Source: Paenibacillus sp. FSL R10-2782
GTDB lineage: Bacteria > Bacillota > Bacilli > Paenibacillales > Paenibacillaceae
Assembly: GCF_038592985.1 (NCBI RefSeq)
Contig: NZ_CP151951.1
Span: 3,959,001-4,023,000 of the forward strand
Length of the DNA stretch: 64,000 nucleotides
Direction of reading: 5' to 3'
Below, piece by piece: positions 8,667 to 18,123 of this stretch; positions within the stretch are counted from its first letter, which is position 1, and every line of letters starts with the position of its first letter. The notes under the pieces are model-generated. The model did not search any database. It was not told the DNA's origin and was given only the letters and a program-made list of their open reading frames with translations. The translations under genes and the position numbers were made by a program.

Positions 8667-10355
8667 ATGACAGCAAAGACGAAAATGCGTTCCGATATGA
8701 TTAAAAAAGGCTTTGACCGCGCTCCTCACCGCAGCTTGTTGCGCGCAGCGGGCGTTAAAGAAGAAGATTTTGACAAACCATTTATCGCGGTGTGTAACTC
8801 GTATATCGACATCGTACCGGGCCACGTCCATTTGCAGGAATTCGGCAAAATTGTCAAGCAAGCCATTCGTGAGGCAGGCGGCGTACCTTTTGAGTTTAAC
8901 ACCATTGGTGTAGATGACGGCATTGCCATGGGACACATCGGTATGCGTTATTCTCTACCAAGCCGCGAAATTATTGCCGACTCGCTGGAAACTGTCGTTT
9001 CCGCTCACTGGTTTGACGGCATGGTCTGCATTCCAAACTGTGATAAAATCACACCCGGCATGATGATGGGCGCATTACGTGTGAACATCCCGACTATTTT
9101 CGTCAGCGGCGGCCCCATGAAAGCTGGTAAAGACAAGAACGGGCGCTCCATCTCCCTGACCTCCGTCTTCGAAGGCGTAGGTGCATATCAGGCTGGTAAA
9201 ATCGACGATCAAAGCCTGCTGGAATTAGAACAATACGGCTGTCCAACTTGCGGCTCTTGCTCAGGTATGTTCACAGCGAACTCCATGAACTGTCTCGCTG
9301 AAGCAATGGGTCTGGCTATGCCTGGTAACGGCACCATTCTCGCAGTAGCGGAAGAACGTAAAGAATTCGTTAAACAATCTGCACGTCAATTGATGGAATT
9401 GATCAAGCTGGACCTGAAACCACGTGATATCGTGACTAAAGAAGCTATTGATAACGCATTTGCGCTGGATATGGCCATGGGTGGTTCCACCAATACGGTA
9501 TTGCACACATTGGCACTGGCTCATGAAGCTGAAGTAGACTACCCTATCGAACGGATCAATGAAGTGGCGAACCGCGTACCTCATTTGTCCAAATTGGCAC
9601 CTGCTTCCGACTATCATATCGAGGATGTTCATAATGCAGGCGGCGTAAGCGCAGTGCTGAATGAATTGTTGAAGAAGCCGGGCGCACTGCATGGTGACTG
9701 TATTACAGTAACCGGAAAAACGATCCGCGAAAACGTAGAGGGGCAGGAAATTCTGGATACCAATGTTATCCACAAGCTGGACAACCCTTATTCCGAACGC
9801 GGCGGTTTGGCTGTATTATTCGGTAATCTGGCACCGCAAGGCTCCATCATTAAAGTCGGTGCAGTTGATCCGTCTGTTGGGGGCTATCACAAAGGCCCTG
9901 CCATCTGCTTTGATTCACAGGAAGATGCGCTGGCTGGTATTGCCAATGGCAAAATCGCAGAAGGCCACGTTGTTGTTATCCGTTATGAAGGTCCTAAGGG
10001 TGGACCGGGTATGCCTGAAATGCTCGCTCCAACTTCGCAAATCGTCGGTATGGGACTTGGTGCCAAGGTCGGCCTGATAACAGATGGACGCTTCTCAGGC
10101 GCATCCCGTGGTATCTCTATCGGTCACATTTCCCCCGAAGCAGCAGAGGGCGGCCCTATCGCTTTTGTTGAGGACGGCGATATTATCGAGCTGGATCTGA
10201 ACAATCGTACAATTGAGCTGCAAATTAGTGACGAAGAATTTGAACGTCGTCGTGCAAACTGGAAAGGCTTCGAACCGAAGGTTAAAACAGGATACCTGGC
10301 ACGCTACTCCAAGCTGGTGACCAATGCAAGCAACGGCGGTATTATGAAAATCTAA
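8667..10355 (+). CDS. ilvD: dihydroxy-acid dehydratase
   Basis: Dehydrates 2,3-dihydroxy acids to the 2-keto acids in isoleucine and valine synthesis, using an iron-sulfur cluster. At 562 aa it has the normal length. The cluster and metal motifs are visible: [25 protein letters not shown], and [19 protein letters not shown] near residues 190-208. The C-terminal ILVD_EDD signatures [11 protein letters not shown] and [12 protein letters not shown] are also present. The ATG follows a GGGGGGAAA site. The gene is alone on its strand, with its own leader (CodY-like box, inverted repeat, hairpin) and a strong terminator. Confidence 0.98.
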   Translation: MTAKTKMRSDMIKKGFDRAPHRSLLRAAGVKEEDFDKPFIAVCNSYIDIVPGHVHLQEFGKIVKQAIREAGGVPFEFNTIGVDDGIAMGHIGMRYSLPSREIIADSLETVVSAHWFDGMVCIPNCDKITPGMMMGALRVNIPTIFVSGGPMKAGKDKNGRSISLTSVFEGVGAYQAGKIDDQSLLELEQYGCPTCGSCSGMFTANSMNCLAEAMGLAMPGNGTILAVAEERKEFVKQSARQLMELIKLDLKPRDIVTKEAIDNAFALDMAMGGSTNTVLHTLALAHEAEVDYPIERINEVANRVPHLSKLAPASDYHIEDVHNAGGVSAVLNELLKKPGALHGDCITVTGKTIRENVEGQEILDTNVIHKLDNPYSERGGLAVLFGNLAPQGSIIKVGAVDPSVGGYHKGPAICFDSQEDALAGIANGKIAEGHVVVIRYEGPKGGPGMPEMLAPTSQIVGMGLGAKVGLITDGRFSGASRGISIGHISPEAAEGGPIAFVEDGDIIELDLNNRTIELQISDEEFERRRANWKGFEPKVKTGYLARYSKLVTNASNGGIMKI

Positions 10356-10389
10356 TCCTTATCATGATGGTTTTAAAAACGAATAAACA

Positions 10390-10435
10390 AAAGCCTCCCG
10401 AACGCCCTGATCACAGGGGTTGGGAGGCTTTTTTA
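10390..10435 (+). terminator. intrinsic terminator of ilvD
   Basis: AAGCCTCCC pairs with GGGAGGCTT around a 22-base spacer that itself contains GCCCTG/CAGGGG, followed by TTTTTTAGCG. It sits between ilvD and the convergent deacetylase gene. The left flank is A-rich, so it may also act on the minus strand. Confidence 0.8.
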
Positions 10436-10443
10436 GCGTTAAT

Positions 10444-11841
10444 TCAACTACTTGATCTCGTATCTGCTGCTTGCGAGGCTCTAACTGTTTCCTGAACAGG
10501 ATCTGTTTTGCTTTGACCTTGATCCGTAGGGTATGAATCCCTCAGCCAGAAGCGGTCAAACAGAGTATCAATCGGCATCACAATCATCTTCGGCACCATC
10601 TCATCCCTTTTTTCATTCAACCGCTCTGGGCCGGAAGGATGGATAACACTAAATAACAGCTTTAAATATAAGGTTGATGCTATCCTGAACAGTCCCTTGG
10701 GAAGCTCTCGTATCTGAAAACCCAGCTTCTCCGGTCCCCGATTAATCATACTCACTGCATAGACGGCCTTAATACCGTTCATTTTGGGGTCATCCGCAAT
10801 TCGATAGGCGAGATCAGGAAGTTGTCGTTTTACAATCCGAATCAGTTGAATGGCCAAATGTACCATAGACTTGGCGGTTGTGCCTAACTGAAACAGCATT
10901 TTATTATCAAAATGCAGCTCAACCACGGCGTCCCCTTTTTCCAGCCACCTACCGTTCTCCATGTTCACATTTGGCCCGTGATAGGTACTACGCTTGAAAT
11001 AAAAGATCGTGTCCTCCTTACGCACTGGACGTAGACGGAACAGAACGTGAAATATCCGCTCATACAGCAACCATCCGAATACTAACGTTCTTTTAAACCA
11101 ACTCGTATTGGATGTTTCGGTAGTAGCAGGTCTGCTGGCGGACTCACGACAAAATAAGGTATCGACACGTACGCTGCGCAGCTTCCGTTCTTGGGCAACC
11201 ACCAACAGCTTCTCCAGCGCAATCAGCATGTTTTGCGGAGCGCCTGCGTCTGCCCCCAGTGTTGTACCGCAGTCATGGAGCAGCATCACCTCGCCACCCC
11301 TCAGCTTTTTGAGCATCCGCTCAGCCAACTGTTTTGCTCCGATGCTTGCCTTCCAATCCCCAAACATAGAGGACCATAATACGATTCGGCGACCATTCGA
11401 GTTGGAAATATCAAAGAAATTCACAATTCCCCATGGTGGGCGGTAAAAGGTCGTTCCTTCCCCGGTTACCCGGCGAATAACAGCCTCTGTCCGGGCAATT
11501 TGTCTTCTGACCGTGACGGGCCGCATAAGCCAATTCGATTTGTGCACATAATTATGAATACCGATCAAGTGACCTTCGTCATGCATGCGTTTCAAAAGCT
11601 CCGGGTGTTTTTCCGCATGTATGCCTACAACAAAAAAAGTAGCCTTGGCATCAAAACGCTTCAGCAAATCAAGCAACTGCGGCGTATACACTGGATCAGG
11701 ACCATCATCGAAGGTGAGCGCATACTCTTGCTCACTTTTGCCCCGCCGAAACACTCGGAATCCAAACATTCGACTGACCAGCGCCGGAATAAACGCATAA
11801 AAAGTTGAAATGTAAAACATCCATAACAGTAAAGTCTGCAC
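10444..11841 (-). CDS. polysaccharide deacetylase (NodB domain) with YkoP-like C-terminal domain
   Basis: A 465-aa protein starting with a hydrophobic segment (MQTLLLWMFYISTFYAFIPAL), probably a membrane anchor. The NodB homology domain at about residues 35-230 has the metal motif TFDDGPDP, the second metal motif H-x3-H in IGIHNYVHK, FYRPPWG, and a C-terminal LLHDCG. These enzymes deacetylate surface polysaccharides or peptidoglycan. Residues 255-430 form a second domain with no catalytic motif, resembling the B. subtilis YkoP type; that match is from memory and less certain. The gene is monocistronic and convergent with ilvD. Confidence 0.82.
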   Translation of the reverse strand: MQTLLLWMFYISTFYAFIPALVSRMFGFRVFRRGKSEQEYALTFDDGPDPVYTPQLLDLLKRFDAKATFFVVGIHAEKHPELLKRMHDEGHLIGIHNYVHKSNWLMRPVTVRRQIARTEAVIRRVTGEGTTFYRPPWGIVNFFDISNSNGRRIVLWSSMFGDWKASIGAKQLAERMLKKLRGGEVMLLHDCGTTLGADAGAPQNMLIALEKLLVVAQERKLRSVRVDTLFCRESASRPATTETSNTSWFKRTLVFGWLLYERIFHVLFRLRPVRKEDTIFYFKRSTYHGPNVNMENGRWLEKGDAVVELHFDNKMLFQLGTTAKSMVHLAIQLIRIVKRQLPDLAYRIADDPKMNGIKAVYAVSMINRGPEKLGFQIRELPKGLFRIASTLYLKLLFSVIHPSGPERLNEKRDEMVPKMIVMPIDTLFDRFWLRDSYPTDQGQSKTDPVQETVRASQAADTRSSS

Positions 11842-12110
11842 GTTTTATCCCCACTTTTCTATTTCTGGACTACCAAGCAGGCTTCCTGAGGAAAACTCAC
11901 TTACTTATATGTTATCACAAAGACGTAAGCGTGCCGAGATTTTGCTGCATTCTTTTCTTGAGCATAACGATCAACTACCGGGCTAACCCGTTGCTGCTTT
12001 AGGCGGTTATACTGTCGGTTTTGATTCTGTATTTTAGGACTGTATAAGCAGCATAGAGATCCAATTTAGTGTACAATAGGTTAAAATCTTAAAGGAGTCG
12101 TTGTATACAC

Positions 12111-13265
12111 ATGCTTCCATTGTACAAAAAATATTGGCGAACCGTTTTTGATATCGGCCTGATTGTATTAACCGTGTATTTAATTATGTTCGTATCCAGT
12201 AAGCTGTATCAGCTCGCGGCCCCTGTGTTCCTGTCGTTCGTTGTGTTTTGGTGCATTGAACCTGTGGCCCGTTATTTCCACCGGAAAGGTATGAAGAAGC
12301 CCTTCGCTTCCGCACTCTCTGTTTTGCTGTTTATCATCCTTTTACTCGCTATTTTTTTTGGATTAGGTCTGATTCTGGTTACACAATTTACGAAAGTGGC
12401 GCAAAATCTCCCACAGTATACCCAGATTATCCAAACGGAATTCACACGGTATCTTCATCTTTCCCAAGATAAAATTGCCGCTTTGCCGCCGGGGATTACC
12501 GAACGTGTTAACGATTATTTTGAAACTGCGACTGCTATTGCCACCAAATGGGCGCAGCTGGGGCTCTCCTTTTTCATACAGTTTCTCAGCTCCTTCACAG
12601 TCTTTATGGGCAACTTTGCAGTTGCCATTATTTTAGCTTTCTTTTTAAGTATGGAGATTAATCTTTGGAAAGGCATTGCCCGTAGTAAAACACCCAAGAC
12701 GCTTAAAACCGCTTATCTTTTTCTTAAAAATCATGTACTCAAAGCAATTTCGGCCTTTTTAAAGGCACAAGCCATGCTGGTAAGCATCACCTTTGTTCTC
12801 GTATTTATAGGTTTACTCATTTTGCAGGTGGATAATGCTCTGTCGTTGGCTCTTGTGGCGGCATTGTTCGATATTTTACCCTTACTGGGTGTACCTGTTA
12901 TTTTTATTCCGTGGGCAGTCTATTTGTTCATCACAGGCAACACCAGCCTGGCTATAGGGCTGCTCATTGTCATGGCTGTTACGGTAATCGTTCGCCAACT
13001 GGCAGAGCCTAAAATCACAGGTCATTCCATCGGTGTTTCATCCGCTTATCTAATGCTTTCCTTTGCCATCATATCACTGTCGATCTTCGGATTGGCCGGG
13101 CTGATCCTGTCTCCAATCCTGATCATTTTACTGAAGGAATTATGGCAGCAAGGCTATTTACAGCAATGGATTCGATTTCCGACAGAAGAATTCGAGGAGC
13201 CTCCCTTTATCGTCAAAATTCAGGAGGAAGATCGTGTAGCTCCTCGTGGAACCGAGGAAAATTGA
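12111..13265 (+). CDS. AI-2E-family membrane protein, sporulation YtvI-like
   Basis: A 384-aa polytopic protein of the AI-2E transporter (UPF0118) family with about seven or eight transmembrane segments. The C-terminal half has the family hallmarks LVAALFDILPLLGVPVIFIPW and the late loop RQLAEPKITGHSIGVSSAYLML. Similarity to B. subtilis YtvI, made during sporulation, is suggested by overall pattern. AAAGGAG precedes the ATG. Its last 46 bases overlap the 3' end of the convergent penicillin-binding protein gene. The transported substrate of this branch is unknown. Confidence 0.8.
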   Translation: MLPLYKKYWRTVFDIGLIVLTVYLIMFVSSKLYQLAAPVFLSFVVFWCIEPVARYFHRKGMKKPFASALSVLLFIILLLAIFFGLGLILVTQFTKVAQNLPQYTQIIQTEFTRYLHLSQDKIAALPPGITERVNDYFETATAIATKWAQLGLSFFIQFLSSFTVFMGNFAVAIILAFFLSMEINLWKGIARSKTPKTLKTAYLFLKNHVLKAISAFLKAQAMLVSITFVLVFIGLLILQVDNALSLALVAALFDILPLLGVPVIFIPWAVYLFITGNTSLAIGLLIVMAVTVIVRQLAEPKITGHSIGVSSAYLMLSFAIISLSIFGLAGLILSPILIILLKELWQQGYLQQWIRFPTEEFEEPPFIVKIQEEDRVAPRGTEEN

Positions 13266-15028
13266 GCCAACAGGTCCATTACTTGACCGAACAGTGTTGT
13301 TGCCTGATTTGCAGAATGCTGTGGCGCATTTTGTACCAAGACGGCAACGGCATAACGAGGATGCTCCACCGGGCCATAACCGATAAACCATTGGTGATTC
13401 ACGGGTTGCCCGTCCTTTAGAGCTTGGGCTGTGCCCGATTTTCCAGCCAGATGCCAAGACTTGCCACGCAAGGATGTACCTGTGCCGTGGGCTACAACCT
13501 TCTCCATCGCTTCACGAAGCGCGCGGGCTGTTGAAGCGTGAACTGGACGGCTTCCTTCGGGTGATGGAGAAGCATGGGCTGGCAAATCCAGCAACGTGCC
13601 TCCGTCTGCGTAGCCAATGTGCTTCACTAGCCGTGGAGCATGTACCTGACCATCATGCAGCAATGTCACGATAAGATTGGCGGCTTGGAGGGGCGTGACC
13701 AGTACGTCTCTCTGACCGATAGCTGTCTGGACACGTACACCCGGATTAGCCGCATCTGTATGGGAGCCGAAAACGGCTCCCTTTTCTTCGTGATCCAACG
13801 GACTAAACTGCGCTATGCCCGCAATATTCTGCTCCTGCCAGCCGACGGTCCGGCTCAATCCGAGCGCAGAGGCTGTCGCCTGAATTTGGGCGGGACTAAG
13901 CCGTTCACCCAGATGAGCGAACACAATATTACAGGATACGGCCAGCCCCTCCTCCAGGTTCAGAGTACCGTGGCCTTCTTTTTTCCAGCAAGCCAAACCA
14001 TACTTCCCATAGGTCCCATGACAATGGAATTGCTCCTTCGGTTGGACTACCCCCGATTCAAGCGCAGCAGCCGCCGTAACAAGCTTAAAAATGGAGCCAG
14101 GCGTCACCGCCTTGAGGGCACGATTAGACCAACCTGTTGTCTGGTGTGGATCGACGCGACCAGGGTTATAAAAAGGACGAGACACCATCGCCAGCACATC
14201 GGCGTTCCCCGCATCCAGCACAACCACCGCCCCTTCTGTTAGATGATTGGTTTCCGTCAGCTTTTCAAGCTGCTGCTGTAATGGAAGATCAATGGTCGTC
14301 TGGACCTGTAGAGGATAGTGGCCATTGGAAGGGGCACTGACACGCAACGGCAAATGAGCCAGCGGACGGCGCTGTGCATCCACAAATCGGGAAACGAAGG
14401 TTTCACCCACACCACTCAGGAGTGGCTCCAGCGTTCTTTCCAGCCCGGCTGCCCCGATTGGCAATTGCCCCGGTCGATCTGGTCGTTCGTACAGAAATCC
14501 AAGCCACTGCTTGCCATTGGGTACATTGTTGTAGCGTGTCGAATACGGTACAAGCTCTACCAGAGAAGGTGCGAGGCTAAGCAGTTGATCCGCTTCATCC
14601 GGCTTGATATGCAGGGGTTGTCCGTGTCCGTCTCGCCATAACAGCGGGGATTGCAGCTCCTTCCATTGAGCCAGTAGCTCCTTCTTATTTGTCCGCAGCA
14701 GCTTGGCAAGCTGTTCTCCATGCCCGGCTGTTTTACCGTCTACATCAGGAAAAAGCACTGGCGTCCATACCACGCCCCCAGTTAACGGTCGTCCGTACCG
14801 ATCCGTAAATTGTCCCCGCCCCGAGTCGATTGCAATGCCCTCCTGCCGCTGGCGCACAGACATTTCCTTGAGCGAATGCCCCCCGTAAGCAGACATTTGG
14901 ATACCCGCCGTCCCCTGTATCCAGGCCAGCCGCAACAGCAAAATGAGTAGCAAAGCCGTAATGCCCACAGCCGTATATGCAATTCGACGTTTACGAATGA
15001 AACTACTGCCACGCCTCGGCACATGCAT
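13220..15028 (-). CDS. penicillin-binding protein, class B D,D-transpeptidase
   Basis: Cross-links peptidoglycan outside the membrane. The sequence has a basic N-terminus, one membrane anchor (YTAVGITALLLILLLRLAW), a PBP dimerisation domain (DRYGRPLTGG near residue 70) and a transpeptidase domain. The latter contains the active-site motifs TPGSIFKLV (SxxK), SCN (SxN) and KSGTA (KTG-type). The frame is open to 15163, but the first 45 codons lack a ribosome site. The ATG at 15028 or the GTG at 15022, the latter 6 bases after AGAAGG, are the realistic starts; ATG gives 602 aa. Its 3' end overlaps the ytvI-like gene by 46 bp. Family membership is sure; which paralogue is not. Confidence 0.88.
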   Translation of the reverse strand: MHVPRRGSSFIRKRRIAYTAVGITALLLILLLRLAWIQGTAGIQMSAYGGHSLKEMSVRQRQEGIAIDSGRGQFTDRYGRPLTGGVVWTPVLFPDVDGKTAGHGEQLAKLLRTNKKELLAQWKELQSPLLWRDGHGQPLHIKPDEADQLLSLAPSLVELVPYSTRYNNVPNGKQWLGFLYERPDRPGQLPIGAAGLERTLEPLLSGVGETFVSRFVDAQRRPLAHLPLRVSAPSNGHYPLQVQTTIDLPLQQQLEKLTETNHLTEGAVVVLDAGNADVLAMVSRPFYNPGRVDPHQTTGWSNRALKAVTPGSIFKLVTAAAALESGVVQPKEQFHCHGTYGKYGLACWKKEGHGTLNLEEGLAVSCNIVFAHLGERLSPAQIQATASALGLSRTVGWQEQNIAGIAQFSPLDHEEKGAVFGSHTDAANPGVRVQTAIGQRDVLVTPLQAANLIVTLLHDGQVHAPRLVKHIGYADGGTLLDLPAHASPSPEGSRPVHASTARALREAMEKVVAHGTGTSLRGKSWHLAGKSGTAQALKDGQPVNHQWFIGYGPVEHPRYAVAVLVQNAPQHSANQATTLFGQVMDLLAQFSSVPRGATRSSS

Positions 15029-15105
15029 CCTTCTTTCATCTTTTTTCCAGTAGTATGTCCTGTAAATGTTTTTTCCAATCGGTATGCTGTATAGCATGTC
15101 ATTTG

Positions 15106-15145
15106 TTGAAAAAAGAAAACCACCCAGCTTGAAAAGCTGGGTGGT
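15106..15145 (-). terminator. terminator after the first YjcZ-like gene
   Basis: ACCACCCAGCTT and AAGCTGGGTGGT form a perfect 12-bp stem with a 3-base loop. On the minus strand it is followed by TTTCTTTTTTC. It separates the small peptide gene from the penicillin-binding protein gene. Confidence 0.85.
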
Positions 15146-15176
15146 ACTGAAACATTCCTTCACGATTCTTTACAAA

Positions 15177-15278
15177 TTAAACCCAACAGGCTTTAGTGAT
15201 GATAACCAACAGAATAAAGAGTACCAAAATTGCACCTGTAGAAGTCCACACGCCGCAACCACCTTCAAATCCACCCAT
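15177..15278 (-). CDS. YjcZ-family sporulation peptide, 33 aa
   Basis: A 33-residue peptide of the form MGGFEGGCGVWTSTGAILV followed by a hydrophobic helix (FILLVIIT) and a KACWV tail. The Gly-rich head plus single transmembrane helix is the pattern of the YjcZ family of tiny Bacillales proteins found in the spore or forespore membrane. AAGGGGGG lies 8 bases before the ATG. The gene has its own strong terminator. A second, related peptide gene lies 119 bp upstream, also with its own terminator. The function of the family is poorly known. Confidence 0.8.
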   Translation of the reverse strand: MGGFEGGCGVWTSTGAILVLFILLVIITKACWV

Positions 15279-15350
15279 GGCTTGATCCCCCCTTCGATGA
15301 AAGTACACTTCAATATATGTAGAAGATTACTCAAGGGCAGGGCATTCAGG

Positions 15351-15390
15351 CAAACAAATAAGGCTCTACCCATACAACGCGGTAGAGCCT
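15351..15390 (-). terminator. terminator between the two YjcZ-like genes
   Basis: AGGCTCTACC (15361-15370) and GGTAGAGCCT (15381-15390) are a perfect 10-bp inverted repeat with a 10-base loop. On the minus strand TATTTGTTTG follows. It lies directly after the second peptide gene. Confidence 0.7.
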
Positions 15391-15396
15391 CCAATG

Positions 15397-15501
15397 TTAT
15401 AAGAGAAACGTTTTCAAGATGATCACTAGCAAAATAAACAGTGTCAGGATAGCAGCTATTGATGTCCACACTCCTCCGAAGCCTCTTTCCATTCCCCCCA
15501 C
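15397..15501 (-). CDS. YjcZ-like sporulation peptide, 34 aa, GTG start
   Basis: A 34-residue peptide (GTG-initiated) reading MGGMERGFGGVWTSIAAIL followed by TLFILLVIILKTFLL. It shares the G-x-GG/CG-VWTS head and one transmembrane helix with the 33-aa neighbour, so the two look like tandem paralogues. AGGAGG lies 7 bases before the GTG. The ATG three codons later is a weaker alternative. Its own terminator follows. Co-location with the YtvI-like protein and a penicillin-binding protein is compatible with a sporulation neighbourhood, but that is inference. Confidence 0.75.
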   Translation of the reverse strand: MGGMERGFGGVWTSIAAILTLFILLVIILKTFLL

Positions 15502-15646
15502 AAGAACGCCTCCTTTGTTTTAGCGTACTGTATAGGCTATGCAAGGTCTTGATGAAGGAAAGGGCTTCTGGGTAAACAATAAATTCATATAGCACGATAA
15601 TCCTCAAACGTCAGCAGGCTCCTACAATTTATGAAGACGCACGCCC

Positions 15647-17896
15647 TTACACTGTAAACCGTGAAAGCTGCTCCTTCAAATTGACCGATACCCCTTCCAG
15701 CTTATCAGACAATCCTACCAGCTGATTGCCGATATTCGCCTGCTCGGTACTGAGAGAAGCGACTTCCTGCGAAGTGGCGGAGGACTGCTCGGCTACCGCA
15801 CTCACATTGGTCATCGCCTCCGACAAAATCGCCTGCGATTCACTCAACTCCTGAATGGATGAGGTAACCGTACCTAATCGAAGCGCAAATTCTCCCATTT
15901 GCTGCTGTACCGATTGGAAAATGTCCGTCGTCTCCTGCACCGCTCCCATCTGCTGGCGGAACAGTGGGTACACCTCCGATAACGCCTGAACCGTCTCATT
16001 CATCTCGCCGACGATGTTATTAATAATTCCCGTCGCGGTGCGAATGGCTTGACGTGATTGTTCAGCCAGTTGCCGAACCTCATTGGCCACCACCATAAAT
16101 CCACGCCCTGCCGTTCCAGCCCTAGCCGCTTCAATCGTAGCATTCAGCGATAAAATATTCGTTTGCTTCGCAATATCCTGTAGCACGTCCAGCACCTTAA
16201 AGACATCGGAGGTTGTTTCCTTCAGCTTGTCTACTTTGCTCACAAGCGCATGTGTCGTTTCTTCGGTAACCTTGGTCTTACCCAGAAGATTTTTCAATTG
16301 AACCGTTCCTTGTTCACTGGATTGCTCAACCTCGTGTGCAACCTTGCTCATTTCATGGTTGGAGGCTATAACCGTATCCATTTGCTGTGAAATGTTTCCG
16401 GTCAGTCCGTTGCCACGTTCAGCCTCTGTGGCCAAGCTGGCGGAGCCGTGAGCAATCTCCTCCGTTGCTGCTGCAATTTCCTTGGCTGAGATGGCCGTTT
16501 TCTTTGACGCATCACTCAGTTCCGTCGCTGTATTCAACACCTCTTGGGCTGAAACGTTCGTCTGTTCTACCAGCAAAGTAATCTGCTCCATCATCGTATC
16601 AAAGCTTTCAGACAATTGCCCGATTTCATCCTTAGCGTTGTAGTGGGTACGAACCTGCAGATTGCCCTTGGCTCCTTCCAGCATCAGATCTTTTAAATGC
16701 GTTAAAGGGAGCGCCACAAGTCGCACCATCCACAAACCGATGAACAACGCGATCAGTGCAGCCACTACAGCAAAAATCCAGGTCGTCGTTAAAATTCCTT
16801 CAGCATCTTTAACTAGCACTGATACAGGTATGACACCCAGGAGAATCCACTTGGAGGTGCCCAGCGTATTATGCACGGCCAGCACATTTTGCACTTTTCC
16901 ATTAGCTGACTGCTCCAAAATCTGATTTCCTTCAATACCCTGGAGTTTCGAAACGTAATCCAGCTTTTGTTTTCCTCCTGCCAGCGCCTCAATGTTCGAG
17001 CCTATAAAAGCACCATCCTGTGTAATCAGGCTAATCATGCTGCCCGCACCCAGATCTATACTTTTCAACTGATCATCCACGGCACTGGACTTCAAATCCA
17101 TAACCAAAACATAAGTCCCACCCAAGCCGGACATGCTGTTCATAGAACGAGCCAGACGAAACGTCTTGCTACCGTTTTCATTTACCTGTGTAGGCAACCA
17201 GACGATCCCTTTATTTTTTAAAATACCCTTGAACCATGCTTCCTGCCGCACATCTTTTTGTGTTCCTGTGCCCATAGCAGCCTGATCCGTTTGTTCCGGA
17301 TACAGATAAAGCGAATCAATTTCCTTGTTCGTAAATGCAATATTCGTTAACTTTTTGTTTACTTCACCCATAGCAACAAAGGATTCAAACGAGTTTTTCT
17401 CCTGCTTTGCCGCCCTTTGTAGCTGATCACTTAATTCACTATCGAAGAACACCTGTGTCGAGGTATCCTGAAAGCGTTCTAAAATGATATCCAGCTTCTC
17501 TGCTGTTTGTTGAACCGTTTGCTGATAAGCCGTAGCCGCATTTTGCTCAATTGTATTTTTGGCTTTGAAGTATGAAATCATTCCCAAACTGATCACAAAC
17601 AACATAATCGCTGTAAAAAAAATCAAAAACAGCTTCATGCCAACTGAACGAATCGGATTATAATTTTTAACCAAATGCATAAAATCTTTACTGTATTTTT
17701 CCGGCTTGAGTAAGCGCTTTAAATTGTATGCGCCTACACGAGTAGCCTTAGACAACCAGGAAGCGTCCTTCAAAGACCCCCCAACTGTTTTGTCTCCTTT
17801 AGCCGTTGTCGTCTTGCTGCCCTTTAATCCTTTAACTAGAGCTGTTTTCTTTGGCTGCTTCTTCGTTGTATTCCCCTTTTTTTTCCAAAAAATCAT
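15647..17896 (-). CDS. methyl-accepting chemotaxis protein with extracellular dCache-type sensor
   Basis: A transmembrane chemoreceptor of 749 aa. The N-terminus carries an unusual basic, Lys/Thr-rich stretch of about 90 residues before the first membrane helix (SVGMKLFLIFFTAIMLFVISLG). An extracellular Cache-like sensor follows to about residue 370, then a second helix (TTWIFAVVAALIALFIGLWM), a HAMP domain, and a signalling domain with the conserved tip LSLNATIEAARAGTAGRGF. It signals to CheA/CheW. The ATG at 17896 follows AGGTGAG; an in-frame GTG three codons earlier is the alternative. The ligand is unknown, and the gene stands alone. Confidence 0.92.
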   Translation of the reverse strand: MIFWKKKGNTTKKQPKKTALVKGLKGSKTTTAKGDKTVGGSLKDASWLSKATRVGAYNLKRLLKPEKYSKDFMHLVKNYNPIRSVGMKLFLIFFTAIMLFVISLGMISYFKAKNTIEQNAATAYQQTVQQTAEKLDIILERFQDTSTQVFFDSELSDQLQRAAKQEKNSFESFVAMGEVNKKLTNIAFTNKEIDSLYLYPEQTDQAAMGTGTQKDVRQEAWFKGILKNKGIVWLPTQVNENGSKTFRLARSMNSMSGLGGTYVLVMDLKSSAVDDQLKSIDLGAGSMISLITQDGAFIGSNIEALAGGKQKLDYVSKLQGIEGNQILEQSANGKVQNVLAVHNTLGTSKWILLGVIPVSVLVKDAEGILTTTWIFAVVAALIALFIGLWMVRLVALPLTHLKDLMLEGAKGNLQVRTHYNAKDEIGQLSESFDTMMEQITLLVEQTNVSAQEVLNTATELSDASKKTAISAKEIAAATEEIAHGSASLATEAERGNGLTGNISQQMDTVIASNHEMSKVAHEVEQSSEQGTVQLKNLLGKTKVTEETTHALVSKVDKLKETTSDVFKVLDVLQDIAKQTNILSLNATIEAARAGTAGRGFMVVANEVRQLAEQSRQAIRTATGIINNIVGEMNETVQALSEVYPLFRQQMGAVQETTDIFQSVQQQMGEFALRLGTVTSSIQELSESQAILSEAMTNVSAVAEQSSATSQEVASLSTEQANIGNQLVGLSDKLEGVSVNLKEQLSRFTV

Positions 17897-18052
17897 TTCT
17901 CTCACCTACCACCCTATAATTAGTTTCCTGATCCACGTATCCTTTATGTATCTATTAATTATCTATATCATATCTATCGGATTTATTCGACAAGGAATGT
18001 AGCTTTCCTTTCAACAACCACTAAATTTTGTGAAACTTTTTTCCTAGAAAAG

Positions 18053-18094
18053 TATTCAAAAAAAAGCCCCTCCAACCGATAGGAGAGGCTTTGG
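18053..18094 (-). terminator. terminator of the U32 peptidase gene pair
   Basis: On the minus strand AAAGCCTCTCC, an 8-base loop and GGAGGGGCTTTTTTTT form a stem with a run of eight T. It is placed 30 bp after the TrhP2-like gene and probably ends the alaS-to-trhP transcript series. Confidence 0.85.
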
Positions 18095-18123
18095 AATCTT
18101 TTTTTCCACGACTTAAGACTTAA

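Noticed and set aside
15170..15607. Minus-strand frame of 145 codons across the small-peptide region
   Set aside because: It runs through two terminators and out of frame with the two YjcZ-like peptides, which have proper ribosome sites and family pattern.
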